A stretch of 64,000 nt of DNA, taken from contig NC_090967.1 of NCBI RefSeq assembly GCF_040807025.1, positions 7,968,461 to 8,032,460 on the forward strand. The letters run 5' to 3'. The number at the start of each line of letters is the position of its first letter. Position 1 is the stretch's first letter. The DNA is from Struthio camelus. Its lineage: Eukaryota; Chordata; Aves; Struthioniformes; Struthionidae. Under the pieces are notes generated by a model. It was not told the origin of the DNA, searched no databases, and saw nothing but the letters and a program-made list of their open reading frames with translations. Below, in pieces: positions 15,301 through 27,100 of the stretch. Position numbers and translations under genes: made by a program.

Positions 15301-18300
15301 CCAATCTCTATGACCCTGCATGATCTGGATTGTCCATCATAAGAATAATGCAAATTATAGGGTTTTTTTTTTTCAAATATTTAATGGTTTAAAAAGTATT
15401 AGTTCAAAAGACAGGAATATGTTTTTCTTTAACAGTACCTGGCTCCAAGTGTAGTTTCTCCATTTTCTGTATGGGAAAAGGAACACAGAATGAGGATTTT
15501 ATAAATATATGTTGCAATGTAGAATAATAAACCCCCCTGCCAAGGTTTAAAAATACACCAATTCACCTACTACAATTCACTCTGTTTTTCACAGTCTGTT
15601 TGAACTGAGTATTTTATATAAATATTTTTTTGGCAAACTAGAGCCAGACTAAAATTTCAACCACAATTGTGTCCTTGTAGCTTGTGTGGAACGTTAAAGA
15701 AACGGAGCAATAAAGCACTTTGTGTGCCACATCAACTACAGAATGAAAACAACAAACAAAATCTCCCATATTGCATGTTTGTACTGCTTACTACTTATTA
15801 CTACTAATATAATTGGTGGGAGAAAGATGAAATCATTTTTGAAAAATCAAACTAACATGACTTTTCCCAAGCAAGGAAAAGCATCAGAATACTTTTGGAA
15901 TACTTTATTTTGGGGCACAGTTTTCATTCTGGTATAACAACATTTTTATTTGCAACAAAAGCAGAGCAGGAGGAAGTCTTAACAGCAAACTGAAAAGTAA
16001 AGATAAACAGATGACGTTTTCATTTGGCAGGTCTGAGTAAGATCAGTTATATGTTAGATTCTGGTAAAATATCACATTTTGGTCATGTTTTCTCTTTTGT
16101 AGTATGAACACAGAGTGAATACTGTTAATCTGAAATACAGCTACATTTTCAATTTACCTTCATTTCAATTAAATCAGAAGAAGAGGCATCTAAATTGTTT
16201 TCAATTTCATCATTATCTTCCTAAAAGAGTAAAAAAGGAATTATAGCATTCCTTACAAAAAAAGGGTAACTTTAGCTTACTGAGAAATATTACTGTATTC
16301 AATTTTCCCTAGGAATAATATAAGAAATATTTTCCAATATCCCAAAGATCTCACTTTCTACTTCAGAATGTTACTTAAGAATGAGGAACGACACACAAAT
16401 ATTCTTGGAAAAAGGTACTCTCTCGCTAATATTATCAATTACCTTGTATTTTAATCTCAAAATGGCATTGTTAACTTCAAAGCTATACTGATTTAGAGAG
16501 GAAACATGTTAATGCATGTTTCTTTGGTGACTTTACATAATTTCTCACTTTTTTCTTTCTTTAGTTTCTAACTGAAAAAAAGTTAGAAACAACAGTGACT
16601 TAGGTTTCCACTTTTCCGAGAACAAAACATGTCCCAGAAGTCCTCTTTCCTTAAGACGTGATTTTAAGACTCATCGAAGCTCATCAGTTACATGATTCAC
16701 AACAGTTCTAATTTACAGAATAGCAAACATTTGCCTTTCAAGTTAACTGGACATTGTTTCAATGACAGCATACTTCATATGATAAATAGTAAAAAGTTGA
16801 GAGTCACAGTATGTCCAAAATAAAAAAGGCAAGGGAGGTAAGAACAGATAGTATTTTGAATTTGGGGAGCGAACAGAATATTTAGATTACTCTGTTCATT
16901 TAGTAGCAGGAGACTCTGCTATCAAACACATTTCACGTTGCGCTCAAAACCAAATCAGAAGACTGGCATTGTCAGAATAGGGGAAACTACAGTACATAAA
17001 GATTTTCATGTTTTAATAGTCTCTATGAGAAAGCCATACAACCTAAATACTTTCAATTCGGACATTATTTTTGTAGAAAAGATGTCCACATTATCTCTGC
17101 ATGGAAAACATACTTCTCTCTCTCCCCGCATACAGAAATATCTAGATGGAAGGATATGTGTGTATGGGCATACCTCAAACATATACATGGGAAGAGAAAT
17201 ATATTACCTTCAATTCCAGACCAATGGCATCTCTTTCACAGCAAAGAAGTTAGTGCAAGGAAAAGCTGGCTGTGACCCTACTATTATGAACATTTTAAGC
17301 ATCTAATAGATAGACGAGCGCTTACCTTTTGAAGAGTAGGACCCGAGAGCTGTTAATGTGGAGTAGAATTCACATGAAATTCATGTCCTATATTACACTG
17401 AAGTGACTTGTTTGTGTGGCCATATCCTTATTAATTACCTTCTGAAAATTGAAAAGACTTCTAATCACTTACTTCATTTTCTGTTAGCTGATCTGGAAGT
17501 TCTTTCATTTCTGCATCAGCATTGTCTTTATGATCAGACAGTGAATCAAGAATATTGTCGGGACTATAGTCTTCTCCGCAGTCTACAGCACTGCTGTTAT
17601 CTATTTCAGCTTCATCTAACACACTAATATCCATCATGTCAATATCCTGCAAGGTATCCAGACTTGCTTCAATATCCTCCTATAGAAAGAAAAAGGGTAC
17701 ATGTGTATTTATTGTGGTTTAAATGATGCACGTACTTAGTAACTGCAATCATGGTTTCACTTACTTGCTCATCTCTAGAGTTTTCTTCTAGTCCATTGTC
17801 TTCAACACCTTCTTCTTCTGATTTTCTTCCTAAAAATAATATTACTGAAGTGAGAACTAGCACATTTCATAATACCTGTACTCTTTGCTAAATTAACTAT
17901 TCAAGGCTGAGTCTGTTTCAACAAATAATCATTAAGGCCCCGATTCAAGTCCGGTTATATCTGGAGATGAGTGAGGGTGATTTACCATTCAGTGAAGGTA
18001 AATGGCACGAGCATGAACTAGAAATAGCACAGTTAGGTGAGCAGTTATATTTTTCAACACCTACACTGCTCTCATTCCACAACACTGCAGTACATAGAAA
18101 GACAACACTGTCTAGGAAGATGTTCCATTTAAAAGAACCACCTTATAATGAGTGCTACCAAAATCTCTCTCTTACCATTTAAGTCCATTTATTATGCAAA
18201 ATGGATGAATATTGGCAGCATAAAATGTGTATCCCCATGCTCCATGCAGTCTATACAGCTAGTGACGTAGAATTAGTCTTCAGGTTTAAGATCACGGACA

Positions 18301-20353
18301 CACAGATCACGTTTACCATGTTTGTTACCAACAAACTCATAATGACTCTTCAAAAACTGCCCTTTCTGTACCTGTACTGTATTATCTCAAAGGGAAGTAG
18401 CTTGAAAATAAATTTCCAAAAATGACTTTGAAGAACTGGCTACGAACAATTGAAATAAATCATGCCTAATATGGCTCACATCAATATGTAAAGTTTGGGG
18501 AGCAAAACATATTTCAGATGACTAGTGAACTATGTAGAACAGTTTATTTTCAAAACAACAGACAATTATAAAATAAAATACAACACTAACAAACATTATA
18601 CACATTTATATTTGTGCAGCAATGGTTCTTCTTATTGCCAGAGCACTATAGTTTGTTGTATTTAAAATTGCAGCCCAGTGATGATGGAGGTTCAAGGGCT
18701 TCTATGAAAAATTTACGCACATAGTTACGGCAATGGAATTAGTCATCAGGGTGTTGTAGATCAGGATTAATATGCACTGGCAGAGCCTTCCAAGGGAGCT
18801 TACACTGCAGCTGCTTGCTCTGGGCTTGGCACAATTCTACACTCAGGGTGACAAGTGCTAAAAATACACTTGCAACTTAAGGTCTTGCCTACAGGTTTCA
18901 AGACAAGCTAGCAGAACTATGCTTGTGTCATATTATTGTTTAAACTTGCCCTCACTGACTAATGCAACAGAGTTTTACAGTTTTCCATGGAGGAAAAAAG
19001 AAAAAAAAAAGGCAGAGAAAATGCAAAGGGTTTTTCATTTTAGTGAAACAGAATAAATCAACATTGAACTCTAAGTCCCAGCTACTTGTAAGCCAAGAAA
19101 CTGTATTTGTCTGGACTCTGTACCTTTGCTAGTTCTTTTTGGCATTCTCTTGTTGGTCATTTCTGAAGGCACAGGAATTTCATCAGGATCTCCTCCTTCA
19201 TCCTCAATGGCCTATTGGAGATAGCAGCATTGTATCTATGGTTTGGTTTGTTTCTATGAACTTTCAAGGATTTGTCAGATGGAAACGTTATAACAGTCTG
19301 AGCCCCCTTGAGGTCAGATAGTTAGTCAGCCCTATCATCATCCATCAGCAACAGAGACCCATCAAGTCCTCTGCAGCACCACCCCACAGCCAGATCAGGC
19401 TACGACTAGGGGTGAGGCTCCCCCATCTGTAGAGATAGCTCCCTATCCAGGAGATGAGCATTTCGTCTGTATAAAACCGAGAGCGAGCCCTATGGGAACT
19501 CAAGCACATGCAACAGTGCATTCTTCTCAATGTGCAGGCCTATGACAACGCGTGAAAGGACCAGGACCGACTGCATTATACTGGCCTCAAAGAAGTCAGT
19601 GGAGGGCTCGGAGGGATGAAGGCAGGTGAGGGCATGCACAGGGGAACTGCGAGACGGGATCAGCGGAAGGGCACCGTGCGTGTGTGCGAGGCATCAGAGA
19701 AGGATGTATGCGCATGAGGTACAGGGGTGGGGGAAAGACCACGGCCAGCGGGGACTGCGATCGGGAAGCAGCGCGTCTGAGAACTAAGGGGAGGCGGAGG
19801 GAAGGGCGGCTGCCCGGGCGCTGCGGGGCGCCGGGGCCTCCACAGGCGGCTCGGGGCGACGGCATGAAGCCGCGCGGCGGGGCGGCTGCCGGCGGCCCCT
19901 GCGAGGAGAGCGGCTCTGCGGCGGCCGAGGAAGGGGGACGCCGGTGCTTAAGGACAGACAGTTTGCGGCTCCCCAGGGGCCGGCGCGGGACGCACCCTGA
20001 GGCAGGCGGGCAGCCGCGCCGCGGCAGGCCAGTGCCGCCGCCCCCCTCCCCCGGGCCTCTCTCGGCTCCGCTCCAAGCGCGCATGCGCCGAAGGCCCTCC
20101 GGCAGGGGACAAAGGACCCGGATGACCCCTCCCCCGCCCCTCTCCCGCGGGGCTCGCTCCCCACCTTCCTCAGCCGCTCCATGAGGACGCTCTTGTTGCC
20201 GCCGCTGTCCAGGTTGCGGCGCTTGAGCTCGGCCCGCAGGTCTATCACGCGCAACTCGCTCAGCCGCCGCGTGTCGGGTTCTGAGACGGCAGCCGCGGCC
20301 CCACTAAGGGATGTGAAGTCCCCCAGCCCGGCCGCTGATTGACTCTCCGCCAT
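3352..20353 (-). CDS. SAFB: Scaffold attachment factor B1 (SAFB), complete, 21 coding exons
   Basis: Nuclear protein that binds scaffold/matrix attachment DNA and RNA and links chromatin, transcription and splicing. Exons (high to low): 20353-20165, 19211-19124, 17829-17765, 17679-17473, 16220-16158, 15466-15439, 14538-14040, 13617-13571, 12095-11995, 10240-10091, 9998-9922, 8949-8810, 8429-8338, 7944-7838, 6738-6445, 6151-6014, 5478-5436, 4858-4737, 4056-3944, 3818-3767, 3481-3352. All introns are GT-AG. The sum is 2,745 nt (914 aa), close to human SAFB as I recall it. Domains: SAP about 31-65; acidic region to about 395; RRM about 404-480 with RNP2 FWVSGL and RNP1 RCYGFVTM; Lys/Glu-rich 480-580; Arg/Glu coiled coil about 600-715; Gly-rich end RFNRRY. 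SAFB is preferred over SAFB2 because of [16 protein letters not shown] and [13 protein letters not shown]. Exon 7 is identical to SAFB2. Confidence 0.93.
8651..8669. repeat. Poly-C tract in SAFB intron 12
   Basis: A nearly pure C run of about 19 bases lies in the intron between SAFB exons 12 and 13. A similar tract (C run then A run) lies near 5,744-5,774 in intron 16. These are simple-sequence tracts likely to be length-variable and error-prone in sequencing. Confidence 0.6.
10091..12095 (-). CDS. SAFB: SAFB exons 9-10: RNA recognition motif
   Basis: Exon 9 (12,095-11,995) and exon 10 (10,240-10,091) together encode the RRM, separated by a 1,754-bp intron. Visible core motifs are FWVSGL (RNP2) and RCYGFVTM (RNP1), followed by STAEEATKC and [12 protein letters not shown]. 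The fold binds RNA. The residues FW, TAEEA and HLHKTE are the SAFB-type choices, against LW, TSEEA and HLHRTE in the plus-strand gene. Confidence 0.9.
12310..12345. repeat. 18-bp tandem duplication in SAFB intron 8
   Basis: Two adjacent copies of GACCGAAATATGTTATG plus one base (C in the first copy, T in the second). The single difference suggests a fairly recent local duplication. It lies just upstream (in transcription direction) of exon 9 and has no evident function. Confidence 0.7.
13817..14962 (-). repeat. 1,146-bp inverted repeat arm in SAFB (gene-conversion tract)
   Basis: Reverse complement of 26,782-27,927 with no mismatch or gap found by eye; paired coordinates always sum to 41,744. 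It covers part of intron 6, all of exon 7 and part of intron 7. Just beyond the left and right ends the two genes diverge strongly. Confidence 0.9.
14040..14538 (-). CDS. SAFB: SAFB exon 7, acidic middle region, identical to SAFB2 exon 7
   Basis: This 499-nt exon encodes about 166 acidic residues beginning [15 protein letters not shown] and ending [10 protein letters not shown], before the exon with the SPVEDADTK junction. The acceptor is preceded by CCGTAG and the donor is an unusual GTTTGT. Every base matches SAFB2 exon 7 (27,206-27,704), and several out-of-frame translations of the two copies also match exactly, so synonymous sites are identical too. This is unlike neighbouring exons, where the two proteins differ at many positions. 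Confidence 0.92.
20165..20353 (-). CDS. SAFB: SAFB exon 1: start codon and SAP domain
   Basis: The ATG (20,353-20,351) opens MAESQSAAG, the same opening as the divergent SAFB2. The SAP helix-extended-helix module follows, with [15 protein letters not shown] and [13 protein letters not shown], and continues into exon 2. SAP domains bind AT-rich scaffold-attachment DNA. The exon ends in AGGAAG followed by GTGG. The first exons of the two genes have equal length (189 nt). Confidence 0.93.
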
Positions 20354-20432
20354 CAAAGCCCCTTCAGTATTCCGCTTCGAGCCCGAACGCACGGGGAAAT
20401 ATGGCACAATCAGGCAACTAACGTAGCGACCA

Positions 20433-20448
20433 CAGCACAAAATGGTGG
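20433..20448 (-). promoter_or_regulatory. Conserved promoter element, SAFB side (YY1-like)
   Basis: Read on the minus strand this is CCACCATTTTGTGCTG, 80 bp upstream of the SAFB ATG. CCATTTT fits the YY1 core. It is an exact copy of the element upstream of SAFB2, in the same orientation relative to its gene. Whether it lies at the transcription start is inferred, not shown. Confidence 0.7.
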
Positions 20449-20730
20449 GGAGGCCAAGACGCGCTAAGGGGAGGGGGAGAAAACCCGCTACGCGCAGGCG
20501 CGGAGAGAAGAGCGACGAAAGCCCGGGGGGGGGCTGGAGGAACACTTGAGTGACAGCCTTCGCGCAGGCGCAGAGAGCGTTTCCTGCTGCGCAGGCCGGC
20601 TCGCGGCCCGGGCGCACGCGTCAGCGCGGCGAGATGGGCTGCGGCTGCGCGCTCCCGCCGCGGGGTGGCCGAGCGAGTTCGTTCGTCGGCGCTTATGCCG
20701 TAGCTGTTTCCAGAGCAGTGCCGTTCCTGG

Positions 20731-20740
20731 GCGCATGCGC
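20731..20740. promoter_or_regulatory. NRF1-type palindrome in shared promoter
   Basis: Perfect GCGCATGCGC, matching the NRF1 binding consensus. NRF1 commonly drives TATA-less CpG-island promoters. It lies between the two mirrored YY1-like elements, so it could serve both genes. Confidence 0.7.
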
Positions 20741-20836
20741 ATAGCCCCTCAGCCCGGGCCGCCAGCTCCGCGCGCCTGCGGACTGGGGCTCAATTCCTCC
20801 CCTCCCCCCTTCTCTCTTCAGCGCGCCTCGATTTCG

Positions 20837-20852
20837 CCACCATTTTGTGCTG
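20837..20852 (+). promoter_or_regulatory. Conserved promoter element, SAFB2 side (YY1-like)
   Basis: CCACCATTTTGTGCTG, 85 bp upstream of the SAFB2 ATG, identical over 16 bases to the mirrored element on the SAFB side while the surrounding sequence differs. This implies either an ancestral promoter element kept in both duplicates or homogenisation. Confidence 0.7.
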
Positions 20853-20921
20853 CAACGGCGGTTCCTCGTTGTTGTTTTTATCGTGCCTAGCTCCGTGCGT
20901 ACGAGTCGAAAAAACGGCCCC

Positions 20922-21110
20922 ATGGCGGAGAGTCAGTCAGCGGCCGGGCAGGGAGAATCTGCGTCCCTGTGTGGGTCCGGAGCCCCCAGCTCGGAGCCTG
21001 AGACCCGGCGGCTTAGCGAGCTGCGCGTGATAGACCTGCGGGCTGAGCTCAGGCGCCGCAATTTGGACAGCGCTGGGAACAAGAGCGTCCTCATGGAGCG
21101 GCTGAGGAAG
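20922..21110 (+). CDS. SAFB2: SAFB2 exon 1: start codon and SAP domain
   Basis: The ATG follows CGGCCCC and opens [27 protein letters not shown] and [11 protein letters not shown] are the SAP core, completed by exon 2 (21,920-22,007). The last 33 nt match SAFB exon 1 base for base, while the residue 10-30 region differs markedly. The exon ends in AGGAAG followed by GTGAGC. Confidence 0.93.
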
Positions 21111-24100
21111 GTGAGCGGGGGGACGCGCTGGGGCTCGCCGAGCCGAGGAGCCGCTGGCGCCTGCGCGACCCCGCTGAGGAAAATGGCGCCAACTGGCTGC
21201 GAATGGGGGAGCGGGAGTGGGCGCCGCGGCGGGGGGCGGCGTGTGCGGGCCCGGCGCTTCTAGCCACGCAGCGGGGCCCCGCCAGCGTTCCCTGGTCCTG
21301 CACGGCACAGTGTGCCCGCCGCAGTGTTCAGTCTCCTGCATCACTGCGCTTCCTGCTATGCGTTTTTCTAGATCTGCGCGCTGTCCGCCAGGCTTTCTGC
21401 TGTGTACTCTTTCTCTGGGTTTCTAGCTGGTAGCTATACCTTGCATCGTCACCAGAATATTTGGCGTGTTAACAGCTGTAGGGCTCTTCCATGTGACTGA
21501 CCCTTACTGTCGCTTAGAAGAGAGGTTCTTCCTCTGCCATAACACTGTGGGTGTCTGTGTGCTGTTGCAAATGCCATGGGGTTGGCTAGCACAAGCTAAT
21601 TGATGGTCAGAATATCACTGCTTTACTTATCAATTTTTGCTATATTTTCCTTAAAACTGAGACAGTTGTTTTTCTGCCTATAGGTTATGCTGCTGACTGC
21701 TTTCCAGAACTGATTCCAACTGTTTCCTCTCTGCTTGATGCTTTGATCTGGTCTCCTTTACATTGCATATTCAAGCTGCTTCTGCATAATTCGAAGCAAA
21801 AGAATTCCTGTTTTAGTATTTTTCTCTCTCTGGTGTCCAACTCCTAACTCAATAGAAATGCACAAATGAAAGTTTTATATCTGTCTTGAATCGATTTTTT
21901 ATCTTTTTCCCCCAAATAGGCTATTGAGGAGGAAGGGGGGAATCCTGATGAAATTCCAGTGGTTTCAGAAAATATCATCAAGAAAACTCCAAAAAGAAGC
22001 AGCAAAGGTACAGGGCAGTTAAAGAGGACCCCCTCATCTTTCTGGCAACTGTTATCTGTGAAACAGAGCTTTGCTTATTTTCTTTGCTATGTCTGGTTTT
22101 CCCTTTGGAAAAAGTGCTTTGTTTAATTTTGGCACTGTTGCTGAATGTTTTGTGCTCCCAAAGCTGTAGTGCGTAGTACTTGGCTGAGGCAGATTCAGGG
22201 TCATACTGGTGCTCTGGAAAAACTTAAGCATGGGTGAAGCCTCTCTTCCCGGTCCTTGACCTCTAATGCCATATGTTGCTGGTACCCTTCCCCACATTTG
22301 TGGCTCGATTTCTAGGATCGGTGGTATGGTAATAAACTAATCGGTTGCTTATGAAACAACATGAAGTTCTATGAATAAGGCTAGAATTGTTGTACTGAAA
22401 ATATTTGTTAGTTTATTCTCAGAGTTCCCTGAAATTCATAGTAGGAATTCATGTGCAGTGCTGAAGCAGTATATTTAAACTAGATCGTTGTTTCTTTACA
22501 TCACTGTACTTTTATTTTTGAGAAACACTACAAGTTTTTTTTCAAGGTAAAAATACTAGTTCTGGCAGATTTGAAATAACCTCTGTAGTTGGTTATGCTT
22601 GTATTTTCCATAGCTAATAGCAGTCTTATTTCTTCCCCAGAAGATTAGTTTTCAAGCAATATCTGAGACTTTTTTTTTAAGCTTTTCCTATGCATAACTT
22701 TCCAGTGGTGAAAAAATATTCTTATATAATGCTTATTTTTAAAGAATGTTTTGCTATCTTTCTAAGATTAGTTACGTCTTAGGACAGTTTGTGATCTTTT
22801 CCTGTATTAGAATAGCGTTGCAACTTGGTTTTATGTTAGAGCTGAACAAAATAACTAGTTAGAATGAAGGACTACAGCTAAATGTAAATTTTTCAGAGTG
22901 AAGCTTGAATTTTTGTCTAAATTGTTTGACTCAGGCTGTTATTATGTCCAACTTGGAGTGGCATTTCATTTGCTTGCAAACTAAAATGTGTAATCATAAC
23001 TGGAAAGAAATCTCAAAACTGTAAAAGTAGTGACGTCTTTGGTAGTCACACTTATTTTCAGTTCTCAGAAAAATACCTAATGTTACAGTATAGCACTTTT
23101 AGCGTTGGGATGAAAATACCTGAGCTGAAGTGTTCCTCTTACCTCTGAAACCCCTTTTCCTTTTTTTTTTTTTATTGTACTGTGCTTGTATTTTTTTGAG
23201 GGAAACACATTTGTAAAAGATGAAGCAATTATTTACGTCTATATTTATGAGGAGTTACTATTCAGTGCTGGAGCTAGCATATTGTTTTTGGTAATTTGTT
23301 ACTTATGATGTTATGTGTCAAGCTGATGAATGGAGTGCTGCAGTAAGACTTTATCATTAGGTTGTTTTTTGTTGTTGTGTGTTGGGAGAGCCCCCTCCCA
23401 CCATTAAACTTCTGGAAAGAAGCGAAAGCTTGAGATAACTTAGCTGAGACTACAGTAATTTATTAAATATTGTGGGGAGTACGCAGTGGTGCTTCTTTGA
23501 AACTCGTGAAGGATCTCGGACTGTAGCTTGTTTATAACTTCGTCATTTACCGAACTGGGATGCTATATAAACACTGATTGCCAAAAATAAGGACAAGTAG
23601 TTAACTAAGTTGAATGGAATACCTAACCTGGGGAAAAGAACTAGAGCTTAAAGATACATATTCTTGCCTCTTTTCATTCTGACAATCGTAATGTTACTAG
23701 GACGTAGACCAGAGGAAGAGGGAGTTGAAGATAATGGCCTGGAAGAAGATTCAGGAGATGGACAGGTATGTGGAGCCTTGTTTGAGGTGAAATGTAATAG
23801 TGTTGCATTCAAGTTACAATGACTATTATACATACTTTTTTTCTTTTTACAGGAGGATATTGAAGCAAGTTTGGATAACTTGCAGGATATTGACATGATG
23901 GATATTAGTGTGTTAGATGAAGCTGAAATAGATAATGGCAATGCTGTAGATTGCGGAGAGGAGTACAGTGCTGATAATATTCTTGACTCACTGTGTGATA
24001 GTAAAGAAAATGCTGATGCAGAAATGAAAGAACTTCCAGAACAGCCTACAGAATATGCTGTAGGTAACTTGGAGGCATCCCCACAGTTTTCAGAAATTAA

Positions 24101-27100
24101 AGAAGAATCAAGAGAAATACCAGTAGTGATGGTATGCATCTCTTACATGTGTGGAATCAGATTTTTTTTTTTTCCTTCAAATTAAATAGTGAAGTAGTAC
24201 CTAAAGAATAGTTGAAATAATTTGGGGCTCTACCAGTTCTTATAATCATTGTTTTTTGTTGTTGTTGTTTTGTTTATCTGTTTTTCTTTTACATATTTGT
24301 GGAAATAGCATTCTTGATTTTAAAATGTTTAGATGTTGTTTGCATGCATCATATTACTATACCAATTAACAGCAATCAAGAAGGTGTTCTTTTAATTGTG
24401 CTTTGAACTCTCTGCTTTACCTGATATTTACATTCCCATCTTCATGACTTTATGGAGGAGGACTCTATGAGGCATACAAATGCCATAGTTTTGTTGACCT
24501 CACTAACTTCAGCTGAACAGCAACACACTGGGAACTATATCCTAGAATTCTGTTGTTAAGATTAGGTCTCACAGTCGTTCAGTTTTGAAAGTATTTTTGT
24601 GTTGGTTTTCTGTGTTTGTGTAGTGGATTGCTTTTTATGACATTGTCCATCTGTGCCAGAAGATAAACTTTTTTTGCAAAGTCAAGAGTTGTTCTCTTGA
24701 AACATACAGCAAAGCATTTGAAGAAAGTTATTCTTACCCAGGCTAATAGGGAGCATAGCTGTTTGTTGTGTGAACATGTTGTGTCATCAGTCTGGATTAT
24801 AGGATTCCAGAGTTTGGTGGTTTTTTTCCCTCTAAATCTGAAAATTGCAGAAATAAGATTAATCCCCTACACCCAAGGACACGCTCCCTTCCCCCGCCCT
24901 TCAAACACAAATACCCAGCAAGTAGTTCTTTACAGTGATAAAACTACCGGAGTCTAGGTATTCTCCCACAATCTTCTTTTTTTTTTCCAGTAAAGGAAAT
25001 AGCTACCCAGTCACATAGACCTTCTGGCTCTCTTGTTGCTATAAAGAAAATATAAATAATAAGAGAAGCTTTGCCATAAGAATCCATATCCTTAAAAGAT
25101 TCCATGAGCAGACCAGCATGTTTTAGAGATGATGGTGTGCGGGTAATCAGTCAATTTTTAACTTCATTCGTTGTTTTGGACGTTAGAAATACTCGCTTAA
25201 TATCAGTGGTCTATGAAATCATTTCCAACCTTTCACTTTCTTGTTCAGGTTTCATTCACAATAGCATTCTATAGATAATGAACTGCCTTCTGATTATTTT
25301 TTCAAGGTAGAGGTTGAAGAGGCTGGGAACAGTTTAGATGCTGTTTCGTCTGATTTAACTGTAATAAAGGTAAATTGCCCCTTATTTTATTTTTTACAAA
25401 CCAAAAGGGGGGATAATGCTTGCCATATGAACTGTGTGCTGAAACTGTATACTTACAGGGAGTACGAAGTAACGTATTCTCATTCTGCAAAGAACAGAAG
25501 TAATGCCTTTCTAATTAAGCCCATGAACAGAGATACATGGAAGTCCTATCGAATTTGGATGGTAGAGTTGAGAGTCTTGTTATCTGTTGCATATACCAAA
25601 ACAATGCCCTGCATTATATTTTAGCTTCCATTAGATGTGCAGATCTCCAGTGTTGACATAAACTAATTTTATCCTTGAAATATGGGCCTTATTTCCAGAC
25701 CAATCACAATTGTTTAGGATCACCTGTAACTGCAGGTGGAGCTGGTATTTCTGGAGATCCCATTTTCAGAAAGTAGACTTTGTAGAGTAGAATTTGTTTA
25801 GGGAAAGATAGCACAAGCCTTTGGTAGCACATTACTCTGTACCACTAATATTTAATGATTTATTTACGCATGCGAATGTGCAGTATGGTTACAGAGGTAT
25901 TACTGAGTTAAAAAACAAACAAACAACTGTGTTATAGTTGCTTGAAAATGACCACCATGTGTTCAGCACGTATCTGAATTCAAGAGATCATGAAGTTTTA
26001 ATACTTGTTTCATAACATTTAAAGTCTTTAAAAAGTAACTGAAAGCTTTCTTATAAGAAACTTATATAAAATTTAACCTTTTCAATGCTGGAAAAGGTTA
26101 AGTTATAGTAACGCTTTCCCCAGATTCTCTCCTCTGACTTTTATTTTTTACTTGTTTGTGTCTAGGCTAACATCTTCACTTATGAAGTAGTGATATTTCT
26201 CTTTTGTCTTTTTTCCCTGCAGGAAATTGAAGAATTACCTTTGGAGCCAGGTACTGTTGTGGTTTGTTTGTTTGTTTTTGCCCCCCCCCTCACCCCCCCC
26301 TTTTTTTTTTTTAATCAACAACAAATCCAGGGCTTTGAAACAGTTTCATTCTTCATTTATTCCTTTTTGTCTCCCTGTTTGGTTTTTTAAGTACGTTACT
26401 GTAGTATACGTTGTTATGGTGGACAGGTCAGGTCATGCAGGGTCAAAGAGATTGGAAACCCAGTCATATCCCCAGATCTGTGAATAACTGCTGCTTGAGA
26501 ACGTGCGTTGAGTACAATGAAATGGTGGCATAGAGCTCTGAATTACAGCGGTGTTAAAGAATGAGCCTTAAAGATCTAAAGGTTCTGAAAATAAAACAGA
26601 TCTGGTGATATCACACTGTACTGTGGTTCTGTAGATATGAATACAGGAGTGCAGGTAATACGAAGCTTTGATGCTGAACAGAAATTAAAGAGTGACTGAA
26701 CTTCAGAAGAAGGAATACAGTTTCATCATGGGAATCTTCTACAAATCACATTTCCTTTGTGGACTACAAACACACTCATGAACCATCAGAAGATGCCCAG
26801 TTTTCATGTTGGACTGTCTGCTTAAAGAATTTCACAGAAATTAGGAAATTGAACTTTCAATGCATTGATATATTCAGTTAAGCATCTTGGACTTTGGAAG
26901 CTAAATAGAGAAGAAACAGACCTGAACGATTTCATGAAGAATATCAAGGATCAGCCAGAAGGTTTTTTGTTAAATCTGTGGGGGCATTTTTCTTCCCTGT
27001 AACGTTTTAGGGTTGATACAGTAGTTTGTCAGACTGCAGTTAGCGTAGTAGTTTTAACACTGTGTACACTAGGGTTTTCCAATCTCTGTGTAGCTTAGAA

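Larger units (their letters stand above)
20354..20921. promoter_or_regulatory. Bidirectional SAFB/SAFB2 promoter
   Basis: The two start codons are only 568 bp apart and point away from each other. As I recall, human SAFB and SAFB2 are also head-to-head with a shared short promoter. Visible elements are a perfect GCGCATGCGC (NRF1 consensus) at 20,731-20,740, two related GCGCAGGCGC sites at 20,492-20,501 and about 20,562-20,571, and a mirrored YY1-like element next to each gene. A further perfect GCGCATGCGC lies in SAFB intron 1 at 20,079-20,088. Confidence 0.85.
19600..21330. promoter_or_regulatory. CpG island covering both first exons
   Basis: A sharply GC- and CpG-rich block spans SAFB intron 1, the intergenic gap and SAFB2 exon 1/intron 1, falling back to AT-rich sequence on both sides. 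No TATA box is seen near either start. This is the typical architecture of a TATA-less, housekeeping, bidirectional promoter. The limits are judged by eye. Confidence 0.8.

Noticed and set aside
19596..21433. Many overlapping 60-277 codon open frames around 20-21 kb
   Set aside because: GC-rich CpG-island sequence lacks stops by chance. Only the two divergent SAP-encoding first exons are supported by homology and splice donors.
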